Shown here one piece after another: positions 26,361 through 34,294 of a DNA stretch of 64,000 bases. The translations under genes were made by a program, and so were the position numbers. How positions within the stretch are numbered: position 1 is the stretch's first letter; every line of letters starts with the position of its first letter. The stretch is from Chitinophaga sp. 180180018-3. Its GTDB lineage: Bacteria; Bacteroidota; Bacteroidia; Chitinophagales; Chitinophagaceae. The stretch is from the NCBI RefSeq assembly GCF_037893185.1, contig NZ_CP140772.1, positions 1,674,001 to 1,738,000 of the forward strand, given 5' to 3'. The notes under the pieces were generated by a model, which did no database searches, was not told the DNA's origin, and saw only the letters and a program-made list of their open reading frames with translations.

Positions 26361-28157
26361 ATGAAGAAACTGATATATATCTTTCTTGCTGCAGGAATAC
26401 TGGGCACCTCCTGCCGCAAATTCCTGGATCAGGTACCAGACGACCGGCTGACGATCGATGAAACCTTCCGTACCTGGTCGACCGCACAGCGTTTCCTGGA
26501 CAATGTGTACAGTCGTATCCCCGATGAATTCGGGCAACGCAACCCCGGCGATAACAATAACCGCGGACTATGGACCGGCGGCTGCGATGAAGCCGACTAT
26601 GTATGGGGGTTTGTACAGTCGAACGATGTGAACATCGGTAACTGGGATGCCAAGTCCGGCTTTGTGGGCGACTACTGGCGGAATTTCTACAAAGGCATCC
26701 GTGCTGCCAGCGTATTCATAGAAAACGCCGACAAGATCACGGATATATCGCCTGCCCTGAAAGATCAGGCAAAAGCCCAGGCCCGCGCCCTCCGTGCTAT
26801 GTACTACTTCTACCTGATGCGTATATACGGCCCCGTAGTATTGATGGGTGAAAAACCGGTACCGGTAGATACCACCCTGCAGATACCCCGTAATTCGTTT
26901 GATGAATGCGTAGCGTATGTGAGCGACGAGCTGCTGAAAGCGGCGGAAATACTGCCTGTTACCTATTCTTCAGAATCACTGGGGCATATTACGAAAGGAA
27001 TTGCCCTGGCCTTCCGGGCCAATGCGCTGATGTATGCTGCCAGCCCGTTGTATAACGGTAATGCAGATATGGCGGCACTGGTGAATAAAGATGGAAAACA
27101 TCTGATCAGCCAGTCGTACGATCCTAACAAATGGAAAACAGCCGCTGCTGCGTATAAATCTTTCATCGATCAATTTGTACCCGGTACTTATAATCTCTTC
27201 CGGAAAAATGGCGCTGATGGAAATCCGGATCCCTACCTTTCCTGCAGAGACGTTTTCCTGACCGACTGGAATCCTGAAGTAATCATGGCAAGGCCGGATA
27301 ACTCCCTGAGTGCCCGCCAGTACGAGATGTGCCCTTATCATAGTGGTCAGGAATCCCGCGATGTACGAGGCAGTGGTGGTTTGGGGGCTACCCAGAATAT
27401 GGTGGACGCATTTTTTATGAAGAATGGAAGAAGCATCGATGACCCTTCGTCTGGTTACGTAAAAACAGGTTATTCCGATTTCAAAGCACCTAACGACAAA
27501 GTATCCCAGCGTATCTATAACCAATGGGTAAACCGCGAGCCCCGTTTTTATGTGAACATCACTTACGATGGCAGCATCTGGCTGAACACCCGTTATCCGG
27601 GTATCGTCACCCGTTTATACGCCACCGGTAATTCGGGAAAGAAAACCGGCGGGAATGATTATTCCCCTACCGGTTATATTGTACGCAAAGCAATGGGGCT
27701 GGATAAATGGGATATGGGAGGCCGTACCCTGATACTCATCCGTCTCGCAGAAATATTCCTCAGCTATGCAGAATGCCTGAATGAAGCCGATCCTGGTAAT
27801 GCGGATGTATTGAAATACATCAACCTGATCAGGGAACGTGCCGGCATTCCTCCATACGGTTCCGGTGAGCTGCCTGCGCCCATGGGGCAAGCTGCTATGC
27901 GCGATGCCATCCGCAAGGAACGCCGCGTTGAACTGGCCTTTGAAAACAACCGCTTCTTCGATGTACGCAGATGGAAGATCGCTGAGCAAACAGAAAATGG
28001 TCCTATGTACGGCTTGAACATCAACGCCGATCTGCCGGACTTCCTGAAGGTAGTACCGTTTGAAGTACGTGTGTTCAACAAAAGACATTATTTCTTCCCG
28101 CTTCCGGCCGATGATGTGGATAACGACAGACAGCTGGTGCAGAACCCGGGATGGTGA
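26361..28157 (+). CDS. SusD family nutrient-binding lipoprotein (locus 2)
   Basis: A 598-residue lipoprotein with cysteine in ILGTSCRKFLDQ (about residue 18). KFLDQVPDDRLTIDETF is the typical mature SusD N-terminus; RALRAMYYFYLMRIYGPV is the conserved TPR helix; IRKERRVELAFENNRFFDVR is the C-terminal SusD/RagB signature. It begins 18 bp after susC and should cap that transporter, binding the glycan processed by the GH76 enzyme. Hairpin C follows the stop. Confidence 0.95.
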   Translation: MKKLIYIFLAAGILGTSCRKFLDQVPDDRLTIDETFRTWSTAQRFLDNVYSRIPDEFGQRNPGDNNNRGLWTGGCDEADYVWGFVQSNDVNIGNWDAKSGFVGDYWRNFYKGIRAASVFIENADKITDISPALKDQAKAQARALRAMYYFYLMRIYGPVVLMGEKPVPVDTTLQIPRNSFDECVAYVSDELLKAAEILPVTYSSESLGHITKGIALAFRANALMYAASPLYNGNADMAALVNKDGKHLISQSYDPNKWKTAAAAYKSFIDQFVPGTYNLFRKNGADGNPDPYLSCRDVFLTDWNPEVIMARPDNSLSARQYEMCPYHSGQESRDVRGSGGLGATQNMVDAFFMKNGRSIDDPSSGYVKTGYSDFKAPNDKVSQRIYNQWVNREPRFYVNITYDGSIWLNTRYPGIVTRLYATGNSGKKTGGNDYSPTGYIVRKAMGLDKWDMGGRTLILIRLAEIFLSYAECLNEADPGNADVLKYINLIRERAGIPPYGSGELPAPMGQAAMRDAIRKERRVELAFENNRFFDVRRWKIAEQTENGPMYGLNINADLPDFLKVVPFEVRVFNKRHYFFPLPADDVDNDRQLVQNPGW

Positions 28158-28184
28158 TAATAATTAGGAATAGAGAATGAAGAA

Positions 28185-28259
28185 TTAAGAATGATGAGCG
28201 AAGGCCCAGGTGGATAATACTTAGCAAAATCTGCCTGGGTCTTCGCTCATCATTTTTAA
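28185..28259 (+). repeat. Intergenic hairpin C (31-bp stem, all mismatches wobble)
   Basis: Left arm 28185-28215 and right arm 28229-28259 pair over 31 positions. The four mismatches are all G-U or U-G pairs in plus-strand RNA. It carries the shared core AATGATGAGCGAAG. Outer arm sequence like that of hairpins B and D is present on the left (28161-28184) but eroded on the right. It lies between susD and the GH76 gene. Confidence 0.85.
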
Positions 28260-28309
28260 CACATCATTCTTTTGATATTTTTTAATCTTCGCTTTCATTC
28301 TGCTTAATT

Positions 28310-29422
28310 ATGAAAACAGCTTCTTTTTTACTTAGCCTTTTACTGCTGACTACCAATTGCTCCAAAGGTGATGGTAAGCCGCCAACAACGATCGTTCCCC
28401 CGCCCGTGGCCGTTGGTTTTACAGATAAGGATGCCACCACAGCGTATAATAGCTTCAATGGGTATTTCTACAGTACAGCTGATAAGCTCTATTACGTCAA
28501 CACAGAGAAAAAAGATATAGGCGCCATCTGGACACAGGCTATTTACTGGGATATGGCAATGAACGTATATAAACGTACAAAGGATGCAGCTGATCTGCAG
28601 CGGGTGCGCGATATCTTTGAGGGCGGTTATAACCGGTACGATAAGTATAACTGGAATAATACGAAGGAGTGGTTTATATACGACGATATGATGTGGTGGG
28701 TCATTTCCCTTGCACGCGGTTACCAGCTTACGGGCACAAAGGAATACCTCGATCTTTCCGTATCTGGCTTCAAACGGGTATGGGATGGGTCTTTTGATCC
28801 TGACGGAGGCGGTATGTTCTGGGATTTTAATCACAGTGGTAAAAATGCATGCATCAATTTCCCGACAGTAATTGCGGCGATGACTTTATATAAGATTACC
28901 GGCGACGGTACCTATCTCCAGAACGCAAAAGACATATTTGCATGGGGGGCAGATAACCTGTACGACAAAACTACCGGCAGGGTAGCCGACAATAATGTAA
29001 GAGGAAACAAAGGATGGTCTGACTACACCTATAACCAGGGGACCTTCATCGGCGCCGCAGTAGCGTTGTACAAAGCTACCGGCACCGCGGCATATCTCGA
29101 TATGGCTAATCAGGCCGCTGTTTATACCCAAAAGAGTATGAGTGATGCCAATGGTATACTGCCTGCAGAAGGCGACTGGAACGAACAGGGCGTACTGAAA
29201 GCGATCTTTGGACAGTATATCATGCAACTGATCAGCGAAGGAAATCAAACCCAGTTCCTGCCGTGGATACAAAAGAATATCAATGCAGCCTGGGGGAACC
29301 GGGATGTTACCCGTGGACTCACTTACCGCAATTATAAGATCCCGTGTGCGACAGGAACGCTACAGTCGTACGAGGCCAGCAGCGCAGTATACATGATGCA
29401 GATATGCCCTCCGGCAAAATAA
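28310..29422 (+). CDS. Glycoside hydrolase family 76 (alpha-1,6-mannanase-like) lipoprotein
   Basis: A 370-residue secreted protein, probably a lipoprotein (TTNCSKGD, cysteine about residue 17). The (alpha/alpha)6 barrel sequence has WTQAIYWDMAMN and the GH76 catalytic pair in FIYDDMMWW (D125-D126), plus YTYNQGTFIGAAVALYKATG and EGDWNEQGVLKAIFGQY. GH76 enzymes cut the alpha-1,6-mannan backbone of fungal cell walls. It follows SusCD of locus 2 and names the likely substrate. The long hairpin upstream suggests it is made at a different level from SusCD. Confidence 0.92.
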   Translation: MKTASFLLSLLLLTTNCSKGDGKPPTTIVPPPVAVGFTDKDATTAYNSFNGYFYSTADKLYYVNTEKKDIGAIWTQAIYWDMAMNVYKRTKDAADLQRVRDIFEGGYNRYDKYNWNNTKEWFIYDDMMWWVISLARGYQLTGTKEYLDLSVSGFKRVWDGSFDPDGGGMFWDFNHSGKNACINFPTVIAAMTLYKITGDGTYLQNAKDIFAWGADNLYDKTTGRVADNNVRGNKGWSDYTYNQGTFIGAAVALYKATGTAAYLDMANQAAVYTQKSMSDANGILPAEGDWNEQGVLKAIFGQYIMQLISEGNQTQFLPWIQKNINAAWGNRDVTRGLTYRNYKIPCATGTLQSYEASSAVYMMQICPPAK

Positions 29423-29451
29423 GATTTCGTCGTTTTCATGAGGCAATACCC

Positions 29452-29459
29452 TATTTTTG
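29452..29459 (+). promoter_or_regulatory. -7-like box TATTTTTG before the SH3-like gene
   Basis: TATTTTTG fits TAnnTTTG and ends 24 bases before the ATG at 29483. I see no convincing -33 TTG at the usual distance. Confidence 0.35.
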
Positions 29460-29482
29460 CGCTTCAATAACAGTAATGCTTC

Positions 29483-30358
29483 ATGAAAACGATGTTTTAC
29501 CCTGTACTCCTTTGTTTGTTGATTTGTTTTAACCTGAATGCAGCAGCCCAGGAACAGGAACCCGCCTTTAATACCTGGATGATTGCTAAAGACCAGTTCC
29601 GTTACATCTTTGCCGATACCGCATTTGTACGGGTTAGTCCTGATACAAAACAGGCGCCCGTAGATACCCTGCTGCTGGGCGACGAGGTGAAAATAACCGG
29701 GTTTACCGGAAAAAATCTCCTGCTGAAAAGAATGGACCTGCCCTGGCTGAAAGTTTCCTATAAGAAAGACGGGCAGGACAAAGAAGGCTACCTCTGGGAA
29801 GGGCTTATCTCTTTCACACAGATACGCCGTGGTGATCTGAAGTTTGTATATGCTTACGACCGGATTGTGGATACACTTATCGAAAAACAACCGCATGAGC
29901 AATATGTTGTAAAGCTGAAAGTAGTGCAGGCTGGTAAACAGCTCACCGGTACATCGTTTAAGATATTTGCAACGGAAAGCTCCAGCTTTGCTTCCGGCAG
30001 GGTCATGAGCGGGCTCGGATTATCCAATGTGCAGCATATTGTCAGCCTCGAGTTTGGCGGAGATGCCTGTGGTGTTGAAACCAACTGCTTCTACTTTGCC
30101 ATGATGAAAGACGGCCGGCTGGCGGATTTGCCGGGCAGGATGGTAGTGGGAGATGCCGGTGTGTATTATCACAATGAGTCTTTTGTATTCCCGGCGGAGA
30201 AAAATGGAGAACCAGATACCATCATCATGAACCTGACAGAAGGAGAAGAAACGGAGAAGATGGATAAGGATGGAAACCCTGTTATGAAAGAAACAAAAAG
30301 CAGTATGAAATATACCTGGGACGGAGAGAAAGCAAGCTTCCGAAAACTCAGCAGGTAA
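29483..30358 (+). CDS. Secreted protein with an SH3-like N-terminal domain, function unknown
   Basis: A 291-residue protein with a clear signal peptide (MKTMFYPVLLCLLICFNLNAAAQ). Residues about 38-105 (FADTAFVRVSPDTKQAPVDT through VSYKKDGQDKEGYLWEGLI) read like a bacterial SH3 domain, often used to bind peptidoglycan or peptides. The C-terminal half has beta-rich sequence with a possible disulfide (GDACGVETNCFYF) and a charged tail. I do not recognise that half. It lies between the GH76 and PBP genes, all on the same strand; a cell-wall-related role is only a guess. Confidence 0.7.
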   Translation: MKTMFYPVLLCLLICFNLNAAAQEQEPAFNTWMIAKDQFRYIFADTAFVRVSPDTKQAPVDTLLLGDEVKITGFTGKNLLLKRMDLPWLKVSYKKDGQDKEGYLWEGLISFTQIRRGDLKFVYAYDRIVDTLIEKQPHEQYVVKLKVVQAGKQLTGTSFKIFATESSSFASGRVMSGLGLSNVQHIVSLEFGGDACGVETNCFYFAMMKDGRLADLPGRMVVGDAGVYYHNESFVFPAEKNGEPDTIIMNLTEGEETEKMDKDGNPVMKETKSSMKYTWDGEKASFRKLSR

Positions 30359-30426
30359 AGAAGAAGAACTCATCATTCGTAATGGCCGCTCGTCTATATT
30401 TTTTTCAAAGCGCTGTATTATTGAAA

Positions 30427-30434
30427 TAGCTTTG
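30427..30434 (+). promoter_or_regulatory. -7-like box TAGCTTTG before the PBP gene
   Basis: TAGCTTTG fits TAnnTTTG and ends 31 bases before the ATG at 30466. A -33 element is not clear. Confidence 0.35.
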
Positions 30435-30465
30435 TAAATCTAAACGATGCCCGTCATTACTTCCC

Positions 30466-32418
30466 ATGTCCGTCTTTAATCATCCCAGGAAACGCGTTGT
30501 AGTATTCATTATTACAGGATTGGTACTTATGCTGATAACCCGGTTGCTTTACCTGCAGCTGATAGAAACCCGTTACGCCCGATTGGCAGATGCCAATGCT
30601 GTATCCCGGAAAATAGTATACCCCGGCAGGGGCATTATCTTCGACCGAAAAAACCGGAGTATTTTAGGTAACGATGTATTGTACGACCTCGTGGTAACCC
30701 CGGCTGCGGTTAAGAAGATAGATACTGCCTACCTCTGTAATATTCTTAGTATTAGTCGGGATGAATTTAGAAATCGTATATCCGATGCCGTTAGAAAGAA
30801 CGGGCGGGTACGGCCTTCTGTATTTGCAGCGGCTTTAGCGCCAACAGCATACAGCCGTTTACAGGAGAGCATGTACCTTTTCCAGGCGGGGTTTGAGCTG
30901 GTACCCCGGCAGGTACGTTCATATCCTTATAAGGCAGCGGCCAATATCCTTGGTTATATCGGTGAAATATCGCCGGGGATGCTCAGGATGAAAGAGTATC
31001 ATGAGTATCAGTCGGGCGACTATACCGGGTTGACCGGGCTGGAGAAAACTTACGAACGTATACTAATGGGCCAGCGCGGAGTGCAGAATATTGTAAAGGA
31101 TAATCTGAACCGGCCGCAGGGATCCTTTGAAAACGGGGCATTTGATACCGCTGCTATTGCGGGGAAGAATCTTCGTTTATCGCTGGACATAGAATTGCAG
31201 CAACTGGGCGAAGAGCTGATGCGTAACAAGACCGGCAGCATCGTAGCCATTGATCCGCAGACCGGCGGTATACTGAGCATGGTAAGCGGGCCGGTGTTTG
31301 ATCCCAACCTGTTAACGGGGAGTGGCCGTGCGCGCAATGCGGGGAAGCTATTTAATGATCCGACGGAACCCTTTCTGAACCGGGGAATACAGGCTACCTA
31401 TCAGCCTGGCTCCGCGATGAAGCCGCTGACGGCCATCGTGGCGTTGGACGAAGGCCTGATCACACCGGCGTTCGGATATCCCTGCCGGGGAGGCTATAAT
31501 GCCTGCGGACATTTCGTTAAGTGCCTGCACAGCGAAGCGGGTCACGCTGCCAATTTGCGTACCGCCATGGCGCATTCCTGCAATGCCTACTTTATTCATC
31601 TTTACCGCCTGGAAGTAGATGCCGGTAAATGGGGCGGAGTAAAAAAGGGACATACCAAATGGAGAGAATATATGCAGCGGTTTGGTCTGGGGCATAAACT
31701 CGGCATAGATGTACCCGGAGAGAACCCCGGTATAGTAGCTGATACAGCGGTGCTGAATCGTTTGTACCGCGGCAACTGGAGCTCCTGCTCGGAGTTGTAT
31801 GTGGGAATGGGGCAGGGCCAGGTAGCTGTTACACCACTGCAGATGGCCAATGCCATGTGCATGATTGCCAATAAGGGGTATTATTATCTGCCCCATTTTG
31901 TGACAGCTATTGATAACGACAGCTCTGATATCCTTAATAAATACAAAGTGAAGCATACCGTTGCCAATGTATCCGATACCGCCTATCACGCTGTTATTTA
32001 CGGCATGGAGGATGTGATTGAGCACGGAACCGGGAAAGGAGCTATGATGGAAGGAATAGCTGTTTGCGGCAAAACCGGTACGGCACAGAACCGTGCTAGA
32101 GTAAACGGAAAGGTAGTGGACCTGGAGGATCACTCGGTGTTTGTAGCTTTCGCGCCCCGCGATAACCCACGTATAGCCATTGCCGTGATTGTGGAGAATG
32201 CGGGTACCGGCGCCCGGTTTGCGGTGCCTATTGCTAACCTGATGATGGAAAAGTACCTGCACGATTCATTGCCGGCGTCTAAAAAGGCGCTGATGCAACG
32301 GATGCTGGAATCGAATACTATTCTGGCAGCGAAGCGGGAGGGATCCAGGATTGATTCATTGAATAATACTACGGGGGCATTGACGAACGAGGAAGTACTG
32401 AAACGGTATTTTCATTAG
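30466..32418 (+). CDS. Class B penicillin-binding protein (PBP2-like transpeptidase)
   Basis: A 650-residue protein with an N-terminal membrane anchor (about residues 9-31), a dimerisation/pedestal domain (about 50-220, with YPGRGIIFDRKNRSILGND and TGLTGLEKTYERIL), and a transpeptidase domain: SxxK as GSAMK (about 305), SxN as SCN (about 367), and KTG as CGKTGTAQN (about 540). It cross-links peptidoglycan at the inner membrane. Length and order match PBP2 of the elongation machinery, but no rodA, mreC or mreD gene adjoins it, so it may be an accessory paralogue. Confidence 0.9.
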   Translation: MSVFNHPRKRVVVFIITGLVLMLITRLLYLQLIETRYARLADANAVSRKIVYPGRGIIFDRKNRSILGNDVLYDLVVTPAAVKKIDTAYLCNILSISRDEFRNRISDAVRKNGRVRPSVFAAALAPTAYSRLQESMYLFQAGFELVPRQVRSYPYKAAANILGYIGEISPGMLRMKEYHEYQSGDYTGLTGLEKTYERILMGQRGVQNIVKDNLNRPQGSFENGAFDTAAIAGKNLRLSLDIELQQLGEELMRNKTGSIVAIDPQTGGILSMVSGPVFDPNLLTGSGRARNAGKLFNDPTEPFLNRGIQATYQPGSAMKPLTAIVALDEGLITPAFGYPCRGGYNACGHFVKCLHSEAGHAANLRTAMAHSCNAYFIHLYRLEVDAGKWGGVKKGHTKWREYMQRFGLGHKLGIDVPGENPGIVADTAVLNRLYRGNWSSCSELYVGMGQGQVAVTPLQMANAMCMIANKGYYYLPHFVTAIDNDSSDILNKYKVKHTVANVSDTAYHAVIYGMEDVIEHGTGKGAMMEGIAVCGKTGTAQNRARVNGKVVDLEDHSVFVAFAPRDNPRIAIAVIVENAGTGARFAVPIANLMMEKYLHDSLPASKKALMQRMLESNTILAAKREGSRIDSLNNTTGALTNEEVLKRYFH

Positions 32419-32466
32419 TTGTGTTGCGTAAATAACCTTTTATGTAGATAGGATAAAGCGAGGGGG

Positions 32467-33360
32467 CTATTGCCAAATGGTTTCCCGCCTCCAGTCTTCA
32501 GTAAATCCCATATATTCATAATCAAGGTGAGGATTATTATCAATAAGACTTAAAAGGTTGGATTTAAATTTTGAATCAGGCTGAATCTTACTGATTAAAT
32601 GTAGCATGCAACAAATCGTGGCGTATAAACTATTTACGTCAATTCCCTCCATGTCACGGATAAACCGGTGTTTCTTTCTTGATGGAAAGGTGATTGTTTT
32701 AGCCATTGATCTATATACAATTCTGCTATGATGTGCGCACCTGTTCCTCAATTGGCTGATACAGTGTAACCAATTATTGAGAATAGTATCAGGCAAGTTA
32801 AAATCACTACATATTTTTAGCTTAATGTCTCTTTCTCCTAAATGTTCAAACATCCTGGAAATTCTTCCGAAAGAGATAATTTCCATTATCATCCAACAGG
32901 GAGGTAATGGCGGTGTGTCGTAGAAATGCCTGTAATGCTTAATTGGAGCTTCGTCGGAATCTTTAACTTCCGCTTCGATGTAGGTTAGAAAATTATCAAA
33001 ATCAAAGGTAGGCAGAAAGTTATTTCTATCAATATACCAGTGAGCCCCAAGTTTATGAGCCATGGAATTGGACACTAATGTCTTAATTGAAACTTCAATG
33101 GTTTCAATAGCGTCAAATAAAATGAACTTCAAATTTCTGTCAAACAGAAAAAGGCCAATCACCTGATCGAAGTTAACATTCGATACAAATTTTCGGGTTT
33201 GAGCATCTTTGAATTTGTTGGTATAATGTTTTAGCCTGAAATAGCTGACATGTGACAACCAATGTGCTGAATTACTTTCAGCGATAATATTCAATCCTTT
33301 CTCCCTGAGAAGTTGGAGTTGCTCTTCAATGGTAAGTGTTGGAGTATTAAAACAGTTCAT
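32467..33360 (-). CDS. Abi family (AbiD/AbiF, Abi_2) abortive infection protein with HEPN motif
   Basis: A 297-residue protein without signal peptide or membrane segment. The N-terminal part has SHVSYFRLKHYTNKF (about 36-50), the SYxRLxxY hallmark of Abi_2 proteins. QLRNRCAHHSRIVY carries R205-N206-x3-H210, the RNxxxH/Rx4-6H motif of HEPN ribonucleases. Family members abort phage infection, probably by cutting RNA, and AbiF has been proposed as the ancestor of Cas13. The gene is visibly richer in A+T than its neighbours, suggesting acquisition by transfer. The ATG lies 8 bases after a terminator-like hairpin with its own promoter upstream, so the leader probably controls or forms part of the system. 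Confidence 0.9.
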   Translation of the reverse strand: MNCFNTPTLTIEEQLQLLREKGLNIIAESNSAHWLSHVSYFRLKHYTNKFKDAQTRKFVSNVNFDQVIGLFLFDRNLKFILFDAIETIEVSIKTLVSNSMAHKLGAHWYIDRNNFLPTFDFDNFLTYIEAEVKDSDEAPIKHYRHFYDTPPLPPCWMIMEIISFGRISRMFEHLGERDIKLKICSDFNLPDTILNNWLHCISQLRNRCAHHSRIVYRSMAKTITFPSRKKHRFIRDMEGIDVNSLYATICCMLHLISKIQPDSKFKSNLLSLIDNNPHLDYEYMGFTEDWRRETIWQ

Positions 33361-33375
33361 ATTTTACCAAAAAAA

Positions 33376-33402
33376 AAGCCTGCCATCATCTGCGGCAAGC
33401 TT
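33376..33402 (-). terminator. Second terminator hairpin of the abi leader
   Basis: On the minus strand AAGCTTGCC (33402-33394) pairs with GGCAGGCTT (33384-33376), with one U-G pair and a nine-base loop. Nine U follow directly (33377-33369), then only 8 bases to the abi start codon. No room remains for a separate ribosome-binding region. Confidence 0.75.
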
Positions 33403-33411
33403 CAATAAGAT

Positions 33412-33462
33412 AAAAAAAATAGCCTGCCAGATTTGCCCATGCATGCAGAGGGGTGGCAGACT
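33412..33462 (-). terminator. First terminator hairpin of the abi leader
   Basis: On the minus strand AGTCTGCCA (33462-33454) pairs with TGGCAGGCT (33429-33421), with one G-U pair. An inner CCC/GGG stem closes a loop with TGCATGCA. A run of eight U (33419-33412) follows. Confidence 0.7.
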
Positions 33463-33471
33463 GTGTTACCA

Positions 33472-33502
33472 CAAATTTAGATAAAAATCCTTCAAGGAAC
33501 AA
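33472..33502 (-). promoter_or_regulatory. Bacteroidota-type promoter for the abi leader
   Basis: On the minus strand TTG (33502-33500) and TAAATTTG (33479-33472) are separated by 20 bases and match -33 TTG / -7 TAnnTTTG. The start site would fall just before the first hairpin. Confidence 0.6.
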
Positions 33503-33617
33503 GAAAAATATCCGCGCAGATTAAAAATATTTTAGCATACATCTTTCACTTAAAAACGCAGCAGTTAAAGATGGTTTCGCATCAAATGAAACGCTCTTTC
33601 AAAAAATAATTTTTTAA

Positions 33618-33642
33618 ATAAGCAATTGCTCACTTATCTTTG
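33618..33642 (+). promoter_or_regulatory. TetR operator copy 1 overlapping the tetR promoter
   Basis: ATAAGCAATTGCTCACTTAT (33618-33637) has the perfect palindrome AGCAATTGCT inside and overlaps the -7 box TATCTTTG (33635-33642), which ends 7 bases before the tetR ATG. A second copy, 17 of 20 bases identical in inverted orientation, lies after the gene at 34260. This fits autoregulation. Confidence 0.7.
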
Positions 33643-33649
33643 TGGCGAA

Positions 33650-34240
33650 ATGAGATATAGGGATGAAAATAAAATACAGGCCATTCGTGATTCAGCCATT
33701 GAAATGATAGCGAAGGATGGACTGGAGAATTTCGGGATCAACCGGCTGGCAAAATCAGCGGGTGTATCGCCGGCTACTATTTACATCTACTATAAGGATA
33801 AGGAAGATCTGCTCACCAGCATTAGTGTGGAGGAAGCGCAGAAGATGGTAAGAGCAACGATGAAAGGATGTCACTCCGGAATGCCTTTCAGGGAATGGTT
33901 ATGGGTGCAGTGGAAGAACCGGGCAGCATTTGGGATGGATAATCATAGCGTGGCCGGCTTTTTTGAGCAGCTGCGTAATTCATCTTACAGAGACAAAATG
34001 CTGGAAACAATCAGTGAGGAATTTAAACATGCCATGGGGGCGTACCTGGAGAACGCAGTAAAAAGCGGAGAAGTTAATTGGGTGCCGGTAGAAGTATTTT
34101 GGGCAGTAGCATTTGCACCGCTGTATACCCTGGTCAAGTTTCACAATGAAGGGAGGAATATTGATGGCAGCCCTTTCAAGCTGACCGAATCAATCATGAA
34201 AGCTGCTTTTGAGTGTATCATCAAGGGAATGTTGAAGTAG
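33650..34240 (+). CDS. TetR/AcrR family transcriptional regulator
   Basis: A 196-residue protein. The N-terminal helix-turn-helix is IRDSAIEMIAKDGLENFGIN followed by RLAKSAGVSPATIYIYYKDKEDLL, typical of TetR. The C-terminal ligand domain is helical and divergent. I chose ATG 33650 (MRYRDENKIQAIRD) because the longer frame from 33626 crosses the promoter box. The same operator-like sequence stands before and after the gene, so it probably represses itself and the downstream small ORF and MFS pump, with an exported compound as inducer. Confidence 0.92.
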   Translation: MRYRDENKIQAIRDSAIEMIAKDGLENFGINRLAKSAGVSPATIYIYYKDKEDLLTSISVEEAQKMVRATMKGCHSGMPFREWLWVQWKNRAAFGMDNHSVAGFFEQLRNSSYRDKMLETISEEFKHAMGAYLENAVKSGEVNWVPVEVFWAVAFAPLYTLVKFHNEGRNIDGSPFKLTESIMKAAFECIIKGMLK

Positions 34241-34259
34241 AATTTTTTTTGATATATTT

Positions 34260-34279
34260 ATAAATGAGCGCTTGCTTAT
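34260..34279 (-). promoter_or_regulatory. TetR operator copy 2 before the HMA-like/MFS genes
   Basis: On the minus strand this reads ATAAGCAAGCGCTCATTTAT, differing from copy 1 at three of 20 positions. It lies 20 bp after the tetR stop and ahead of the small ORF and the MFS pump, where repressor binding would block their transcription. Confidence 0.7.
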
Positions 34280-34294
34280 AAAATGTGACAACAT

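Larger units (their letters stand above)
33369..33466 (-). ncRNA. Candidate structured leader / small RNA upstream of the abi gene
   Basis: From a promoter at 33502-33472 a minus-strand transcript would start near 33466, fold two successive hairpins each followed by eight or nine U, and end 8 bases before the abi ATG. Both hairpins have TGGCAGGCT as 3' arm, so they look like diverged copies of one unit. The loop of the first contains the self-complementary TGCATGCA. From memory, a computationally found RNA motif (abiF RNA) sits upstream of abiF genes; whether this leader fits that model needs a covariance search. It could instead be a plain attenuator. Confidence 0.55.

Noticed and set aside
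31348..32262. 304-codon open frame on the minus strand within the PBP gene
   Set aside because: Antisense to conserved transpeptidase motifs, no family sequence.
33376..33462. Repeated AGCCTGCC units as a CRISPR-like array
   Set aside because: Only two copies, each the arm of a terminator hairpin followed by a T run on the minus strand.
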